Shown here piece after piece: positions 26,025 through 34,769 of a stretch of DNA of 52,390 bases. Below the pieces are notes generated by a model that was not told the DNA's origin, made no database searches, and was given only the letters and a program-made list of their open reading frames with translations. Both the position numbers and the translations under genes were made by a program. Location of the stretch: the IMG/VR virus record IMGVR_UViG_3300027970_000038, positions 1-52,390 of that record; one strand, 5' to 3'. The stretch comes from a virus. Numbering within the stretch: position 1 is the stretch's first letter; the number at the start of each line of letters is the position of its first letter.

Positions 26025-27356
26025 ATGAGTGAAGTAATTCCCGGTACTGCGACTAAGCCCAAGCAGGGTAAGCGCACTCGCAGCAAGAAGTTTGAAAATC
26101 TTATTGGTCCTACCGATCCTAAGATTGATCACGCAGCTAGGGAGCGTCTCATCACTGCACGCATCGGTCTCCTTCTTAACCATTCGTTTTTTGGTAATCT
26201 CGCTACTCGCCTTCAACTTATCAATGCCGACGAGTGGTGCTCTACGGCTGCAACGGATGGGCTGAAGTTCTATTACAATTCTCGCTTCATCATGATGCTT
26301 CGCACGAAGGAAGTTGAGTTTCTTGTTGGTCATGAAGTGTTGCATGTTGTCTACGATCATATGGATCGTCGCGATGGCCGCGACCCCGAAATCTGGAATA
26401 TCGCTGCTGACTATGCAGTGAACGCTGATTTGAAGAAACATAAGATCGGCGAGTTCATCACGACGGTTCCTTGCTTGTATGAAACCAAATATGCTAGCAC
26501 GGCGGCCGAACTCATCTATGATGATCTGATGAAGAATGTTCAGTATATCAACATCGAAGACCTGCTTGATAAAATGATCGATGATCATATGAGCAATGAA
26601 GGTGAAGGCGAGAGCGATGAAGAAGGCAACGGCGAAGGCGAGAGCGATGAAGAAGGCAACGGCGAAGGCCGCCCGCGCATGTCTGCTGAAGAACGTGAAA
26701 AGGTTCGCCAGGAAGTAAAGCAAGCGATTATCAACGCAGCACAGTCTGCCGAAGCAGGTTCGATTCCGCAAGGCGTTGAGCGTATGATCAAGCAGCTTAC
26801 TGATCCAGTTATGCCTTGGAACGAACTGATCCAGACTAGTCTGACTTCTGCTATCAAAACCGATTATACTTGGCTGCGCCCTTCTCGTCGTAGTTGGCAC
26901 ATGGATGCGGTTATGCCAGGTATGACTCCCGGCGAAGAGATCGATGTGACCGTGTTTATCGACATGTCAGGGTCTATCTCTAATAAGCAAGGTATGCAGT
27001 TCATCAGCGAAGTTGCAGGTATGATGGAATCGTTTGCTGGGTACCGTATCCGTATCGCGTGTTTCGATACCAAAGTCTATAACATGCAGGAGTTCACTTC
27101 TGAAAACATGGAAAATATCGAAGAATACAAACTGATGGGCGGCGGCGGCACGGACTTCACTTGCATCTTTGATTACCTCAAGAAAGAAGCAATTGTGCCT
27201 GAACGCTTGATCGTCTTCACTGACGGGTATCCTTGCGGCTCTTGGGGCGATCCTGATTACTGCGACACGGTTTGGATTATTCACGGCGATCCCAATCCGA
27301 ACCCCCCTTTCGGTGTTTGGGCTATTTACGATGATCATCGTAAGAATAGTGGTTAA
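26025..27356 (+). CDS. VWA-domain protein with metallopeptidase-like half, MoxR partner
   Basis: 443 residues; the start is set by the promoter just upstream and by AAGGAG 6 nt before this ATG. VGHEVLHVVYDHMDRR (about 100-115) is an HExxH-like metal site of the putative metallopeptidase half (DUF2201 type). An acidic linker holds a repeated GEGESDEEGN. Then TVFIDMSGSISN (about 309-320) is the DxSxS metal-ion-dependent adhesion site of a VWA domain, with GGGGTDFT as the second loop. Such proteins work with MoxR ATPases. Codon use matches moxR. Confidence 0.88.
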   Translation: MSEVIPGTATKPKQGKRTRSKKFENLIGPTDPKIDHAARERLITARIGLLLNHSFFGNLATRLQLINADEWCSTAATDGLKFYYNSRFIMMLRTKEVEFLVGHEVLHVVYDHMDRRDGRDPEIWNIAADYAVNADLKKHKIGEFITTVPCLYETKYASTAAELIYDDLMKNVQYINIEDLLDKMIDDHMSNEGEGESDEEGNGEGESDEEGNGEGRPRMSAEEREKVRQEVKQAIINAAQSAEAGSIPQGVERMIKQLTDPVMPWNELIQTSLTSAIKTDYTWLRPSRRSWHMDAVMPGMTPGEEIDVTVFIDMSGSISNKQGMQFISEVAGMMESFAGYRIRIACFDTKVYNMQEFTSENMENIEEYKLMGGGGTDFTCIFDYLKKEAIVPERLIVFTDGYPCGSWGDPDYCDTVWIIHGDPNPNPPFGVWAIYDDHRKNSG

Positions 27357-27422
27357 TTTTCTAGGGTTTAGTAGTTCCTAGCTTAATGGTTTCGGTAGCA
27401 GTACTATATTGTGTGTGGTGAA

Positions 27423-27641
27423 ATGAAATTGACAATCGATGACATTAATATAAATCAATGGTACATGGACAGGGAACTAAAATATGTTCCTAAACATTTT
27501 GTCCTTACTACTGCGACACACACCAATGACTCTAGGAATTGGATCTTAGAAAAGCTGACTGGTAGATTTTGCACGAGTTGGAAGTATGTGGCGTTCGAAG
27601 ACCCCAAAGAGGCTCTTTTTTATCAATTGGTTTGGGGATAA
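27423..27641 (+). CDS. Small unknown protein
   Basis: 72 residues from ATG 27423; an in-frame GTG at 27411 is possible but less likely. MKLTIDDININQWYMDRELK then HFVLTTATHTNDSRNWILEK. No known motif. A TATATT sequence about 20 nt upstream lacks a clear -35 element. Confidence 0.5.
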   Translation: MKLTIDDININQWYMDRELKYVPKHFVLTTATHTNDSRNWILEKLTGRFCTSWKYVAFEDPKEALFYQLVWG

Positions 27642-27664
27642 ATTTTTAACCGTTTGGTTTTCTA

Positions 27665-27672
27665 GTTAAATA
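27665..27672 (+). promoter_or_regulatory. Late promoter, GTTAAATA
   Basis: Late-box variant 28 nt before the ATG at 27701, which has a strong AAAGGAG ribosome site in its leader. Confidence 0.5.
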
Positions 27673-27700
27673 CTATTATTAATCTAAAGGAGACTTAATA

Positions 27701-28387
27701 ATGGCAAATTTTACACGGCATGTGGGTAAACACGGAGACCGTAAGGTTGCAGTAGTATTCCGCGAAGTGCCAGGCGAGCCTCATATGGCTTTAGTCGTCT
27801 ACACTGAATTGCTCAATCAGAATATCCATGACCCATTGATCAAGTGCATTGAGAGTGACATCGGACAACATAGTCAAGACCTCGCGGATGCGTTGAATCG
27901 TACACATACTAGAGACGGGCATATTATCCTTCAAAAACTACATGCTGAAGGACAATTGAAGAAGATTCAGACTGAACAAGTCATGATGACTCCGGCACCA
28001 AACACAAAAATTAGATTGAGCGACCTCAATAAGATCCTCAACGAGATGCAACTAGGCGAAGATGCAGTTAAAAGACTAGCTGAAATCGACGGCAGCCGCG
28101 GAATTCAAGACGCTGCTACAGTTGCTCGTAAGATGCGGGGAGAACGACCAACAGAGTCAGTCGGAGTTCAGTCAACAGGTGATGCTTTGGGTGATACTGC
28201 ACTTGCTACCAATCTACGTCAGCAAGCAGAACGAATGAGCAATGAAGCAAAGGGGCTATTGGCGGAAGCTGATAGATTACTGAATGAAGCACGTTCGCTG
28301 GACCCAACTGTTATAGCAACCCCTAAGGTTGCTAATACGTCCGATAAACCACGGGGCCGTCCGAAAAAGGTTGCTGCTATTGCATAA
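27701..28387 (+). CDS. Unknown protein with AT-hook-like C-terminus
   Basis: 228 residues. A mixed N-terminal domain (TRHVGKHGDRKVAVVFREVP) is followed by helical segments; residues about 170-210 are strongly coiled-coil (QQAERMSNEAKGLLAEADRL). The end, KPRGRPKK, is a textbook AT-hook core (RGRP), which binds the minor groove of AT-rich DNA. A DNA-associated role is therefore plausible. Late promoter and good ribosome site. Confidence 0.65.
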   Translation: MANFTRHVGKHGDRKVAVVFREVPGEPHMALVVYTELLNQNIHDPLIKCIESDIGQHSQDLADALNRTHTRDGHIILQKLHAEGQLKKIQTEQVMMTPAPNTKIRLSDLNKILNEMQLGEDAVKRLAEIDGSRGIQDAATVARKMRGERPTESVGVQSTGDALGDTALATNLRQQAERMSNEAKGLLAEADRLLNEARSLDPTVIATPKVANTSDKPRGRPKKVAAIA

Positions 28388-28401
28388 GGCTAATGAGGTA
28401 A

Positions 28402-28698
28402 ATGTCCCCTGAATTTTTACAAAAATGGGAACGGTTGATCGAGGGCGTCGAAAAAGAAAAGATTCCAGTAGAATTTGTTAGAAAGCTAGTGCTAAAACTG
28501 GTTGGAAAAAAGCAAAGAACAATCAACGTTGAACAAATGTTGTCTCAGGGCGTTGATCCAGAACAAATTGAAGAAATAATAAGCAGAAGATTGATCGAAT
28601 TGGAAGATAACGTACTCGGCATTGAATTTGTACTTAATGTACAGAGCATAGCTGATCATGTGCAACCTGAAACAGATCGGTTGTTGAATAGACTATGA
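28402..28698 (+). CDS. Unknown helical protein
   Basis: 98 residues, MSPEFLQKWERLIEGVEKEK and onwards, acidic and helical. Its stop overlaps the folA start (ATGA), so it probably belongs to the nucleotide operon. No known motif. Confidence 0.6.
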   Translation: MSPEFLQKWERLIEGVEKEKIPVEFVRKLVLKLVGKKQRTINVEQMLSQGVDPEQIEEIISRRLIELEDNVLGIEFVLNVQSIADHVQPETDRLLNRL

Positions 28699-29147
28699 AA
28701 TTGATATTGGCATGTGACCCTAATGGGGGAATAGGCTATCAAAACAAGTTACCCTGGACTAACATCCAGGGTGATTTGCCAAGATTCAAGCGACTAACTG
28801 AAGGGCAACCTATCATTATGGGCCGCAATACTTGGGATAGTCTTCCAAAAAAACCATTACCTAACCGCATGAATATCGTAGTCACGTCAAGACCTTTCGA
28901 ATGCGAAGGTGTGACCTGTGTTTCGGAGATAACCAACCACTCAGATTGGTATTGGCTGATCGGCGGGGCTAAGTTGATTGACAGTTGCTGGGGACAGATC
29001 AACACCGTGCATCTTACAAAAACGCACGATCATTATACTTGTGATGTTTTTATCGACCTACCTAAATTAGAAAATCAATATAGAGTAACTTATAGTGAGA
29101 TATTTCCCGATCACGAATATCAAATTTGGGAACGGAAGTGTGTCTAG
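28695..29147 (+). CDS. folA: Dihydrofolate reductase
   Basis: 150 residues. MKLILACDPNGGIGYQNKLP with W20-type PW, DLPRFKRLTEGQPIIMGRNT, then SRPF and WLIGGAKL are the DHFR folate- and NADPH-binding motifs; length is near the usual 160. It regenerates tetrahydrofolate after thymidylate synthesis, and thyA follows directly, as frd/td do in T4. Confidence 0.95.
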   Translation: MKLILACDPNGGIGYQNKLPWTNIQGDLPRFKRLTEGQPIIMGRNTWDSLPKKPLPNRMNIVVTSRPFECEGVTCVSEITNHSDWYWLIGGAKLIDSCWGQINTVHLTKTHDHYTCDVFIDLPKLENQYRVTYSEIFPDHEYQIWERKCV

Positions 29148-29203
29148 GTATAAAAGGTAACAGAAAGTCTTGCGTAGCATAGAGAATAATGAGATAATAC
29201 AAT

Positions 29204-30037
29204 ATGGAACAATATCATAATTTACTTAAGGACATTCTACGAAATGGTGAAGAGAAGACAGATCGTACTTCCGTCGGGACCATCAGCGTTTTTGGTAGGC
29301 AACTACGGTTTGATCTAGGAGAGGGTTTTCCTGCTATCACGACTAAGAAGTTAGCTTGGAAAGCAGTTGTAAGTGAACTTCTTTGGTTTTTAGAAGGAAG
29401 CGGTGATGAAAGACGTTTAGCTGAAATCTTGCATGGAACAAAGGATCCAGTTAATAGCACGATCTGGTCAGGAAATGCTACAGCTCCTTATTGGGAACCT
29501 AATGCTAAGTATCCAGGTGATCTAGGTAGGGTGTATGGGGTGCAATGGCGTAACTGGGGCGGAGTAGATCAGATCAAGAACTTGATTGATGGGATCAGAC
29601 AAGACCCTTATAGTCGTAGACACATACTCACTGCTTGGAATGTGGACGAACTTGATCAGATGGCATTGCCCCCGTGCCATGTCATGAGTCAGTACAGTGT
29701 GAGCAACAATGGCCGTTTAAGCTGCCACATGTATCAGAGAAGTTGTGATACTTATTTAGGAATTCCCTTTAATATCGCAAGTTATGCACTATTAACACAT
29801 ATGATTGCACAGGTATGCGGCTTGCATGTAGGCGAGTTGATTATCTCAACAGGTGATACTCATATATATTCTAACCACTTGCCTCAGGTAAAGGAACTAC
29901 TTTCTCGGACCCTATTCCCATCACCTACGCTTTGGTTGAACCCAAATGTTACTGAGATTGATGGGTTTAACATGGATGATATAAAACTACTAGATTACCA
30001 ATCTCATCCAGCACTGCCGGCTATTATGGCAGTATGA
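29204..30037 (+). CDS. thyA: Thymidylate synthase
   Basis: 277 residues, close to the bacterial enzyme's usual 264. YHNLLKDILRNGEEKTDRTS, GRVYGVQWRNWGG and DPYSRRHILTAWNV precede the catalytic site PPCHVMSQY (Cys near residue 160), with MYQRSCDTYLGIPFNIASYA after it. It converts dUMP to dTMP for phage DNA synthesis. There is no intron. It is linked to folA upstream and overlaps the next gene. Confidence 0.96.
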   Translation: MEQYHNLLKDILRNGEEKTDRTSVGTISVFGRQLRFDLGEGFPAITTKKLAWKAVVSELLWFLEGSGDERRLAEILHGTKDPVNSTIWSGNATAPYWEPNAKYPGDLGRVYGVQWRNWGGVDQIKNLIDGIRQDPYSRRHILTAWNVDELDQMALPPCHVMSQYSVSNNGRLSCHMYQRSCDTYLGIPFNIASYALLTHMIAQVCGLHVGELIISTGDTHIYSNHLPQVKELLSRTLFPSPTLWLNPNVTEIDGFNMDDIKLLDYQSHPALPAIMAV

Positions 30038-30270
30038 AGCAAGTTAATGTGCTTAACTTCAGGATCGACCTGTTTCGCGACGATGCCGAAATAGCAGCCG
30101 GTCTAACAGTAGGCCAATGGGAAAAGGGTGAGATGGGTAGCTGGTTGAAAGATAACAATGTAGAAATTTCATGGCATAAGGAAATTGATCATGCTTGTTT
30201 TGAATACCATTGTTGTGTTATCGCAAAGTTTACCCCTGAACTATACACTTTTTGGAGATTGAAGTTCTGA
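30034..30270 (+). CDS. Small unknown protein
   Basis: 78 residues on an ATGA overlap with thyA. MKQVNVLNFRIDLFRDDAEI; contains HACFEYHCC near the middle but no recognised metal motif. Confidence 0.6.
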   Translation: MKQVNVLNFRIDLFRDDAEIAAGLTVGQWEKGEMGSWLKDNNVEISWHKEIDHACFEYHCCVIAKFTPELYTFWRLKF

Positions 30271-30467
30271 TGACACTTACCAGAGAACAAATTATCAATA
30301 ATATGTGTCTCACATATAGGCACGATTATGGACTCACTATCAGCGAAGACGACAGAATGTATACTCTTAACTCCGGCATGACCGAAAGAGAACGTGAGTC
30401 ATTATATCGTGATATGTCGAAAATATTTGATCATGATATTGCTCCATATATGGATTTCAAGCAGTGA
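30270..30467 (+). CDS. Small unknown protein
   Basis: 65 residues from the ATG at 30270, which shares its A with the previous stop (TGATG); an upstream TTG is less likely. GGAG lies about 13 nt before. MTLTREQIINNMCLTYRHDY. No known motif. Confidence 0.55.
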   Translation: MTLTREQIINNMCLTYRHDYGLTISEDDRMYTLNSGMTERERESLYRDMSKIFDHDIAPYMDFKQ

Positions 30468-31414
30468 GAATTCTAGTAACAGGTGGTATGGGGTTCATTG
30501 GGCACAATGTCGTGGCACAGTTAGAGCGTCTAGGACATGATGTCTTGACAATTGATAATTATACCAATTATGGTATCGTATCAAGCATCGAACTCACTGC
30601 ATTGGTGAAAGAACGAGCCAAAAAAGTAGATGCAATGTGTCATCCATATGATATTGTAGATCAAATCTCAGTAGATAGAACCTTCAGCGGATTCAAGCCA
30701 GATATAGTAATCCATCTAGCTAGTTTTCCTAGACAGAAAGCAGTCGGGCTTGATCCCAGTGCAGCTTCTCGCACAATGTCTGAAGGGTTGCTTACCCTAT
30801 GCGAAGTATCAGCTAAACATAAGGTTAAGCGTTTTGTCTACATCAGCAGCAGTATGGTATATGGTAATTTTGCCGATGGCACCAACGAACGCACACCATG
30901 CAATCCAATTGGTCAATATGGTATAATGAAGCTAGCAGGCGAAATGCTAGTCAAAGATTATGCTAACCGTGGCTGTTTTGACTACACGATCCTTCGGCCA
31001 AGCGCAGTGTATGGGCCATTAGATGTCAACGATAGAGTTATAGCCAAATTTATCATAGCTGCAATGCAAGATAAACTATTAGAAGTTAATGGACCAAACG
31101 AACGCCTGGACTTTACCTACGTAGAAGACACCGCCGCAGGCATCGTAGGAGCGTCACTGAGCGACACTGCGATGAATTATACATATAATATAACGCGCGG
31201 TGACGGAGTCTCGCTGCAAGAAGCAGCCTCAATCGTAACTACGATAGTAGGCAAAGGTAAATTAAAACTAGCAGACCGAGACAACACTTTTCCTAGCAGA
31301 GGTGCGTTAGACATCAGTGCTGCTCGCAGAGATTTCGGGTATAATCCTACAATGAATATTTCGGAAGGAATTCAGAGGTATTATGAATATCTCAATACCG
31401 CATTTTGGTCTTAA
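30464..31414 (+). CDS. NAD-dependent sugar epimerase/dehydratase
   Basis: 316 residues starting at a GTG that overlaps the previous stop. GGMGFIGHN (about 7-15) is the NAD loop, HLASFPRQKA and YISSSMVYG the core, and YGIMK the catalytic Tyr/Lys. LRPSAVYGPLD and the ERLDFTYVEDTAAGI stretch fit UDP-glucose 4-epimerase-like enzymes. With the aminotransferase gene that follows, it probably makes an aminodeoxy sugar. Confidence 0.87.
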   Translation: MRILVTGGMGFIGHNVVAQLERLGHDVLTIDNYTNYGIVSSIELTALVKERAKKVDAMCHPYDIVDQISVDRTFSGFKPDIVIHLASFPRQKAVGLDPSAASRTMSEGLLTLCEVSAKHKVKRFVYISSSMVYGNFADGTNERTPCNPIGQYGIMKLAGEMLVKDYANRGCFDYTILRPSAVYGPLDVNDRVIAKFIIAAMQDKLLEVNGPNERLDFTYVEDTAAGIVGASLSDTAMNYTYNITRGDGVSLQEAASIVTTIVGKGKLKLADRDNTFPSRGALDISAARRDFGYNPTMNISEGIQRYYEYLNTAFWS

Positions 31415-32465
31415 GCGACAATATGTAAATCTTAAGGATGAGTTGCTTGAAGCAACTGATAATGTACTTCGTGAGGGTATACTAGTTGACGGCGAATACA
31501 CTCGTAAGTTTGAAACCTGGCTGGCTAGAAAAAACAAGTGCAATTACGCGATAGTAACACACAGTGGTACACAGGCATTAGAATTCATTGCTCAGTATGT
31601 TCGTTTTCGGGATTTATCTGATAACTCGACGAAACCCAAGATCATTCTTCCTAATCTATCATATCCTGCAACATTGAATGCATTTCTAAGCAATGGTTGG
31701 GAAGTAGAACTTAGCGATACTAACAAATACGGGTGTTTACCCGTTGACACTCTGGAAGACTTCTCTACCCTTCCGGGGGTGCATAATTATGTCTATCATT
31801 GTTATGTAGGACTATATGGGACAGAATCCCCACTTTACTTTAATAAGCGTACGATAGTAGACGGAGCACAACACTGGCTTTCAGCGTTCGGTAATATAGG
31901 TATGGGTATGGCAATTAGTTTTGATCCTACAAAAAATCTGAATGCATCTGGAAACGGCGGGGCAGTAGTTACACACGATAAAGGACTATTTGAGTTTGTA
32001 AACAAAGCAAAAGACAACGGAAAATCTGAATACGACTATCCCGGCACAAACTCCAAGATGAGCGAGATCGATTGCGCTCATCTTTTGGTCCGAACGCAAT
32101 ATATCGATGAATGGCAAGCAAGGCGCAAACAGATAGCAGAGATGTATCTGTCGGGGTTCGCTGGCCTTCCTATTAGATGTCTCTCAGAAGGGGCATATCA
32201 CCATTCATATCAAAAGTTTGTAATCTATACCAATGATCGAAACAACCTACATTCATACCTGAATGAACATGGGATTGTTACTAAGGTTCACTATCCATAT
32301 ACATTAAGTGAGCTTCCCGTTGCAGCTGGATTGGTAAAACCAGACATGATGAGTACCAGCGTGATGCTTAGTCGCGGCGTGCTTAGTCTTCCTATATATC
32401 CTGAACTTACTGACATTGAAGTGACTTATATAATTGATAAAATAAAGAAGTTTTATGATAGATAA
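31383..32465 (+). CDS. DegT/DnrJ/EryC1-type sugar aminotransferase
   Basis: 360 residues, overlapping the epimerase gene by 32 nt. SGTQALEF (about 59) and DGAQHWLSAFG (about 160) bind PLP, and SFDPTKNLNASGNGGAVVT (about 178-197) holds the Schiff-base lysine. Family role: PLP-dependent transamination of a keto-sugar nucleotide. Such phage genes may decorate phage proteins or DNA, or change host glycans. The first strand, IPHFGLKRQYVNLKDEL, is typical. Confidence 0.88.
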   Translation: MNISIPHFGLKRQYVNLKDELLEATDNVLREGILVDGEYTRKFETWLARKNKCNYAIVTHSGTQALEFIAQYVRFRDLSDNSTKPKIILPNLSYPATLNAFLSNGWEVELSDTNKYGCLPVDTLEDFSTLPGVHNYVYHCYVGLYGTESPLYFNKRTIVDGAQHWLSAFGNIGMGMAISFDPTKNLNASGNGGAVVTHDKGLFEFVNKAKDNGKSEYDYPGTNSKMSEIDCAHLLVRTQYIDEWQARRKQIAEMYLSGFAGLPIRCLSEGAYHHSYQKFVIYTNDRNNLHSYLNEHGIVTKVHYPYTLSELPVAAGLVKPDMMSTSVMLSRGVLSLPIYPELTDIEVTYIIDKIKKFYDR

Positions 32466-32490
32466 CGAAATTATAGAATTCGTACAGAGG

Positions 32491-32498
32491 TATAAATA
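32491..32498 (+). promoter_or_regulatory. Late promoter, TATAAATA
   Basis: Exact consensus, 8 nt before the ATG at 32507 (spanin genes). At most a two- or three-base leader is expected. Confidence 0.7.
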
Positions 32499-32506
32499 AT
32501 AGTATC

Positions 32507-32956
32507 ATGTGGTTATTAACAATACTTCCCGTTCTATTCATTCATCTGATATTTTTGTCAGGTGTGATTCTTGTTGCAGCATCCTTTTTATTAAGGATGA
32601 TTCCGTTTATATATTCATATACAACTCTAATTAGGATAATAGGATTTCTCCTATTAGGAACCGGTTTATATCTCCAAGGAGGCCTTGCTTCTAAAGAAGC
32701 ACAGGCAATTCGAGTTGCTAAATTAGAAGTGCAATTAGCAGACGCGAGAACTAAAGCAGCAAAGGCAAACGTCGAAGTAGTCACTAGGTATGTCACTGAC
32801 ACTCAGGTCGTTACTAAAAAGGGAGACACCGTAATCAAGTATATACGTGATAACGCTCCTGCTATCGATGGTGAATGCACTATCTCGCCTGACGTAGTAC
32901 ATGCACACAATCTAGCTGCTGAGTTAAGCGGTGATTCGGAGCCTGATAAACCATGA
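32507..32956 (+). CDS. Inner-membrane spanin (Rz-like)
   Basis: 149 residues. Two hydrophobic stretches fill the first 62 residues (LPVLFIHLIFLSGVILVAAS and IRIIGFLLLGTGLYLQGG), followed by an Ala/Lys-rich periplasmic coiled coil (AKLEVQLADARTKAAKAN). The next gene is a lipoprotein starting on an ATGA overlap: the layout of an i-spanin/o-spanin pair. Role: joining inner and outer membranes at lysis, which implies a Gram-negative host. Confidence 0.75.
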   Translation: MWLLTILPVLFIHLIFLSGVILVAASFLLRMIPFIYSYTTLIRIIGFLLLGTGLYLQGGLASKEAQAIRVAKLEVQLADARTKAAKANVEVVTRYVTDTQVVTKKGDTVIKYIRDNAPAIDGECTISPDVVHAHNLAAELSGDSEPDKP

Positions 32957-33252
32957 AAAAAATAATTGTCATTGCTTGCTTTTTACTCGCTTCTTGTGCC
33001 CACACCGCAGTTCCAGTAACTACTACCTTTCCAGAAGCGCCAGAATTATTACGGCAAGATTGCGAAACCCTAACTCGCCTAGCTGAAAATGCCAAGCTCA
33101 GCGATGTAATGATTGCCATCACCGAAAACTATGTGAAGTACGCGAAGTGTAAGAAACAGAATCAAGCATGGAACGATTGGTACAACGAACAACAGAAGAT
33201 TTTCGACACCGCTACTAAGCCAAAACCATTTTGGTCATTCGGTAAGAAGTAA
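32953..33252 (+). CDS. Outer-membrane lipoprotein spanin (Rz1-like)
   Basis: 99 residues. MKKIIVIACFLLASCAHT is a lipoprotein signal with lipobox LASC (Cys at residue 15 would be lipidated), followed by a Pro/Thr stretch and a short helical domain. Its position directly after the i-spanin-like gene supports the assignment. There is no obvious holin or endolysin in this window. Confidence 0.78.
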   Translation: MKKIIVIACFLLASCAHTAVPVTTTFPEAPELLRQDCETLTRLAENAKLSDVMIAITENYVKYAKCKKQNQAWNDWYNEQQKIFDTATKPKPFWSFGKK

Positions 33253-33269
33253 TAAACGGTAATCCGTTT

Positions 33270-33277
33270 GATAAATA
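33270..33277 (+). promoter_or_regulatory. Late promoter, GATAAATA
   Basis: Late-box variant 23 nt before the ATG at 33301; GGAAG ribosome site at 33290-33294. Confidence 0.6.
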
Positions 33278-33300
33278 CTTCATAACGACGGAAGACCGAT

Positions 33301-33831
33301 ATGGCCATACAAGAAATTATCAATATAGGCACACTCCCGAACGATGGTGAGGGAGATCCGTTACGCGTTGCCTTTGCTAAAATCAACAATAACTTTGCAA
33401 ATCTATTCTATACTTACACAAATACAAGTAGTGCATATACTACAGGCAACACATCAGGTCAAGTGATATTCGAAACTGCGGCGAATACTTTCACTATGGG
33501 TGAGTTTTATATATATTCTGCTGATGTCGGACAGAGCCAGACTATTCAACTGTTTGCCCAGCTGAATACAGCAGGTAACGCTGTAAAGTTTACTGGACAT
33601 GGTTCTACTTTTTTCGGTAATGCGTTAGCAAGATACGACATGGATGTAGTAAACGGAAACGTCAGAGTCCTGTGTGATCCGTTGACGCCAAACATACTAT
33701 TTCATTTTATTGCTTCACAAAATATGTGGGCGGGTAACCCGATCGATGGGCTAGATATAGGATTAGACGGGTATGTAAGTGCAGTAATGACAACTGAAAC
33801 GAACATCGTTATAACGATAGAACAACCATAA
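33301..33831 (+). CDS. Virion structural protein
   Basis: 176 residues. INIGTLPNDGEGDPLRVAFA followed by KINNNFANLF is a phrase shared by many T4-like structural proteins (baseplate, neck or fibre-attachment proteins). The remainder is beta-rich. The exact structure is unknown. Its stop and the next start overlap (TAATG). Confidence 0.75.
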   Translation: MAIQEIINIGTLPNDGEGDPLRVAFAKINNNFANLFYTYTNTSSAYTTGNTSGQVIFETAANTFTMGEFYIYSADVGQSQTIQLFAQLNTAGNAVKFTGHGSTFFGNALARYDMDVVNGNVRVLCDPLTPNILFHFIASQNMWAGNPIDGLDIGLDGYVSAVMTTETNIVITIEQP

Positions 33832-34238
33832 TGAGAGCCTGGGAATTTATTACAGAAGGCAAAAACCCCATTGACAGCGAAGATGGGTTAACTAGAGTAG
33901 CGATGTCACTCCCTAATACTTTTATTATTCCAAGTCTTAAGAATCAAGACTTCTACGAATTATATAGATTTGGGCTAGCGATTGCAGCAAGTCGCGCTGA
34001 AAACGGCCAGGATGACGGCGTCCAAAACAAGTTTAAGCACGAGTTTGAAGCAGAAAGTCTTTGGGGAGAGCATCAAGTTGTATCTTCGTTTGATCCAAAC
34101 ATCGGTGATCTTATCGACCAAGCACTAAAAAAAGTGAACAAGAGTGGTAAGAAAATGGTTAGCACCCCATCTAGCGACGAGTTGATGGATACCGGAAAAG
34201 AGTCAGTCTTGAAGCCTTTTAAAGGATATAAAAGATGA
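33831..34238 (+). CDS. Putative internal head protein with capsid-targeting-like N-terminus
   Basis: 135 residues. The start MRAWEFITE resembles the T4 internal-protein targeting peptide (MKTYQEFI.E type), which the prohead protease removes after (I/L)-x-E; here I-T-E ends at residue 9. The end reads KPFKGYKR, almost the same as in the next gene, so the two are paralogues at both ends with different middles. If correct, the protein is packaged in the head and injected with the DNA. The processing is inferred. Confidence 0.6.
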   Translation: MRAWEFITEGKNPIDSEDGLTRVAMSLPNTFIIPSLKNQDFYELYRFGLAIAASRAENGQDDGVQNKFKHEFEAESLWGEHQVVSSFDPNIGDLIDQALKKVNKSGKKMVSTPSSDELMDTGKESVLKPFKGYKR

Positions 34239-34600
34239 GAGCGCATGAGTTCATTACTGAGACTAAAGGAAAACTATCTAAACGACAACAGCAATCTACC
34301 GTTGGGTTAAATACGTTCGCAGCAAGTCAATATGACCGAACATACGACTTAAACCGGGTAATGATGGCAGTAGCAGCAACTGATGGAAAAATTATCCCTA
34401 AACTAAACAGCGAGAGTTGGGCAGGAAAAAATAATACCGCACACCCCTATACTGAATTAGAACAAGATATGTTAAAAATAGCATATAAAACTGCCGGTAT
34501 ACCGTTCAAAGATTTGAATGATGGTGATTTGACTAGCAAAGAATTAAGTAGTACACAAAACCAAAGTCCTATCAAGCCCTTTAAGGGATATAAAAAATGA
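34235..34600 (+). CDS. Putative internal head protein, paralogue of the preceding one
   Basis: 121 residues on an ATGA overlap. It starts MRAHEFITE, ends IKPFKGYKK and has a basic segment SKRQQQS early on. The shared ends with the 33831 gene argue that these are functional signals (targeting and cleavage at the start; unknown at the end). Confidence 0.6.
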   Translation: MRAHEFITETKGKLSKRQQQSTVGLNTFAASQYDRTYDLNRVMMAVAATDGKIIPKLNSESWAGKNNTAHPYTELEQDMLKIAYKTAGIPFKDLNDGDLTSKELSSTQNQSPIKPFKGYKK

Positions 34601-34665
34601 AGAAGTTGGTTCGGGCCCGCAGCAGTTCGTACAACTATAAAAAAATAATACTTCATTTTAGCTAG
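34597..34665 (+). CDS. Possible very short basic peptide
   Basis: 22 residues, MKKLVRARSSSYNYKKIILH and FS, starting on an ATGA overlap. It could be translated by coupling but may be chance. Nothing else is seen in 34666-34769. Confidence 0.25.
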   Translation: MKKLVRARSSSYNYKKIILHFS

Positions 34666-34769
34666 TATAAGTAATTTTACGAAAACAATAATATGAACAT
34701 CGGCGACTGAGGCAATCACATTATGATGGCACTTTGACACCCAATTATATCTCCAAGAAAGAAAAATGC

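Noticed and set aside
25989-26900. 303-residue minus-strand frame opposite the VWA gene
   Set aside because: Shadow of a CGN-rich coding strand; the + frame has clear VWA and metal-site motifs.
29170-29198. TTGCGT-17-GATAAT before thyA
   Set aside because: The -10 element ends only 5 nt before the ATG and thyA is closely linked to folA, so a chance match is more likely.
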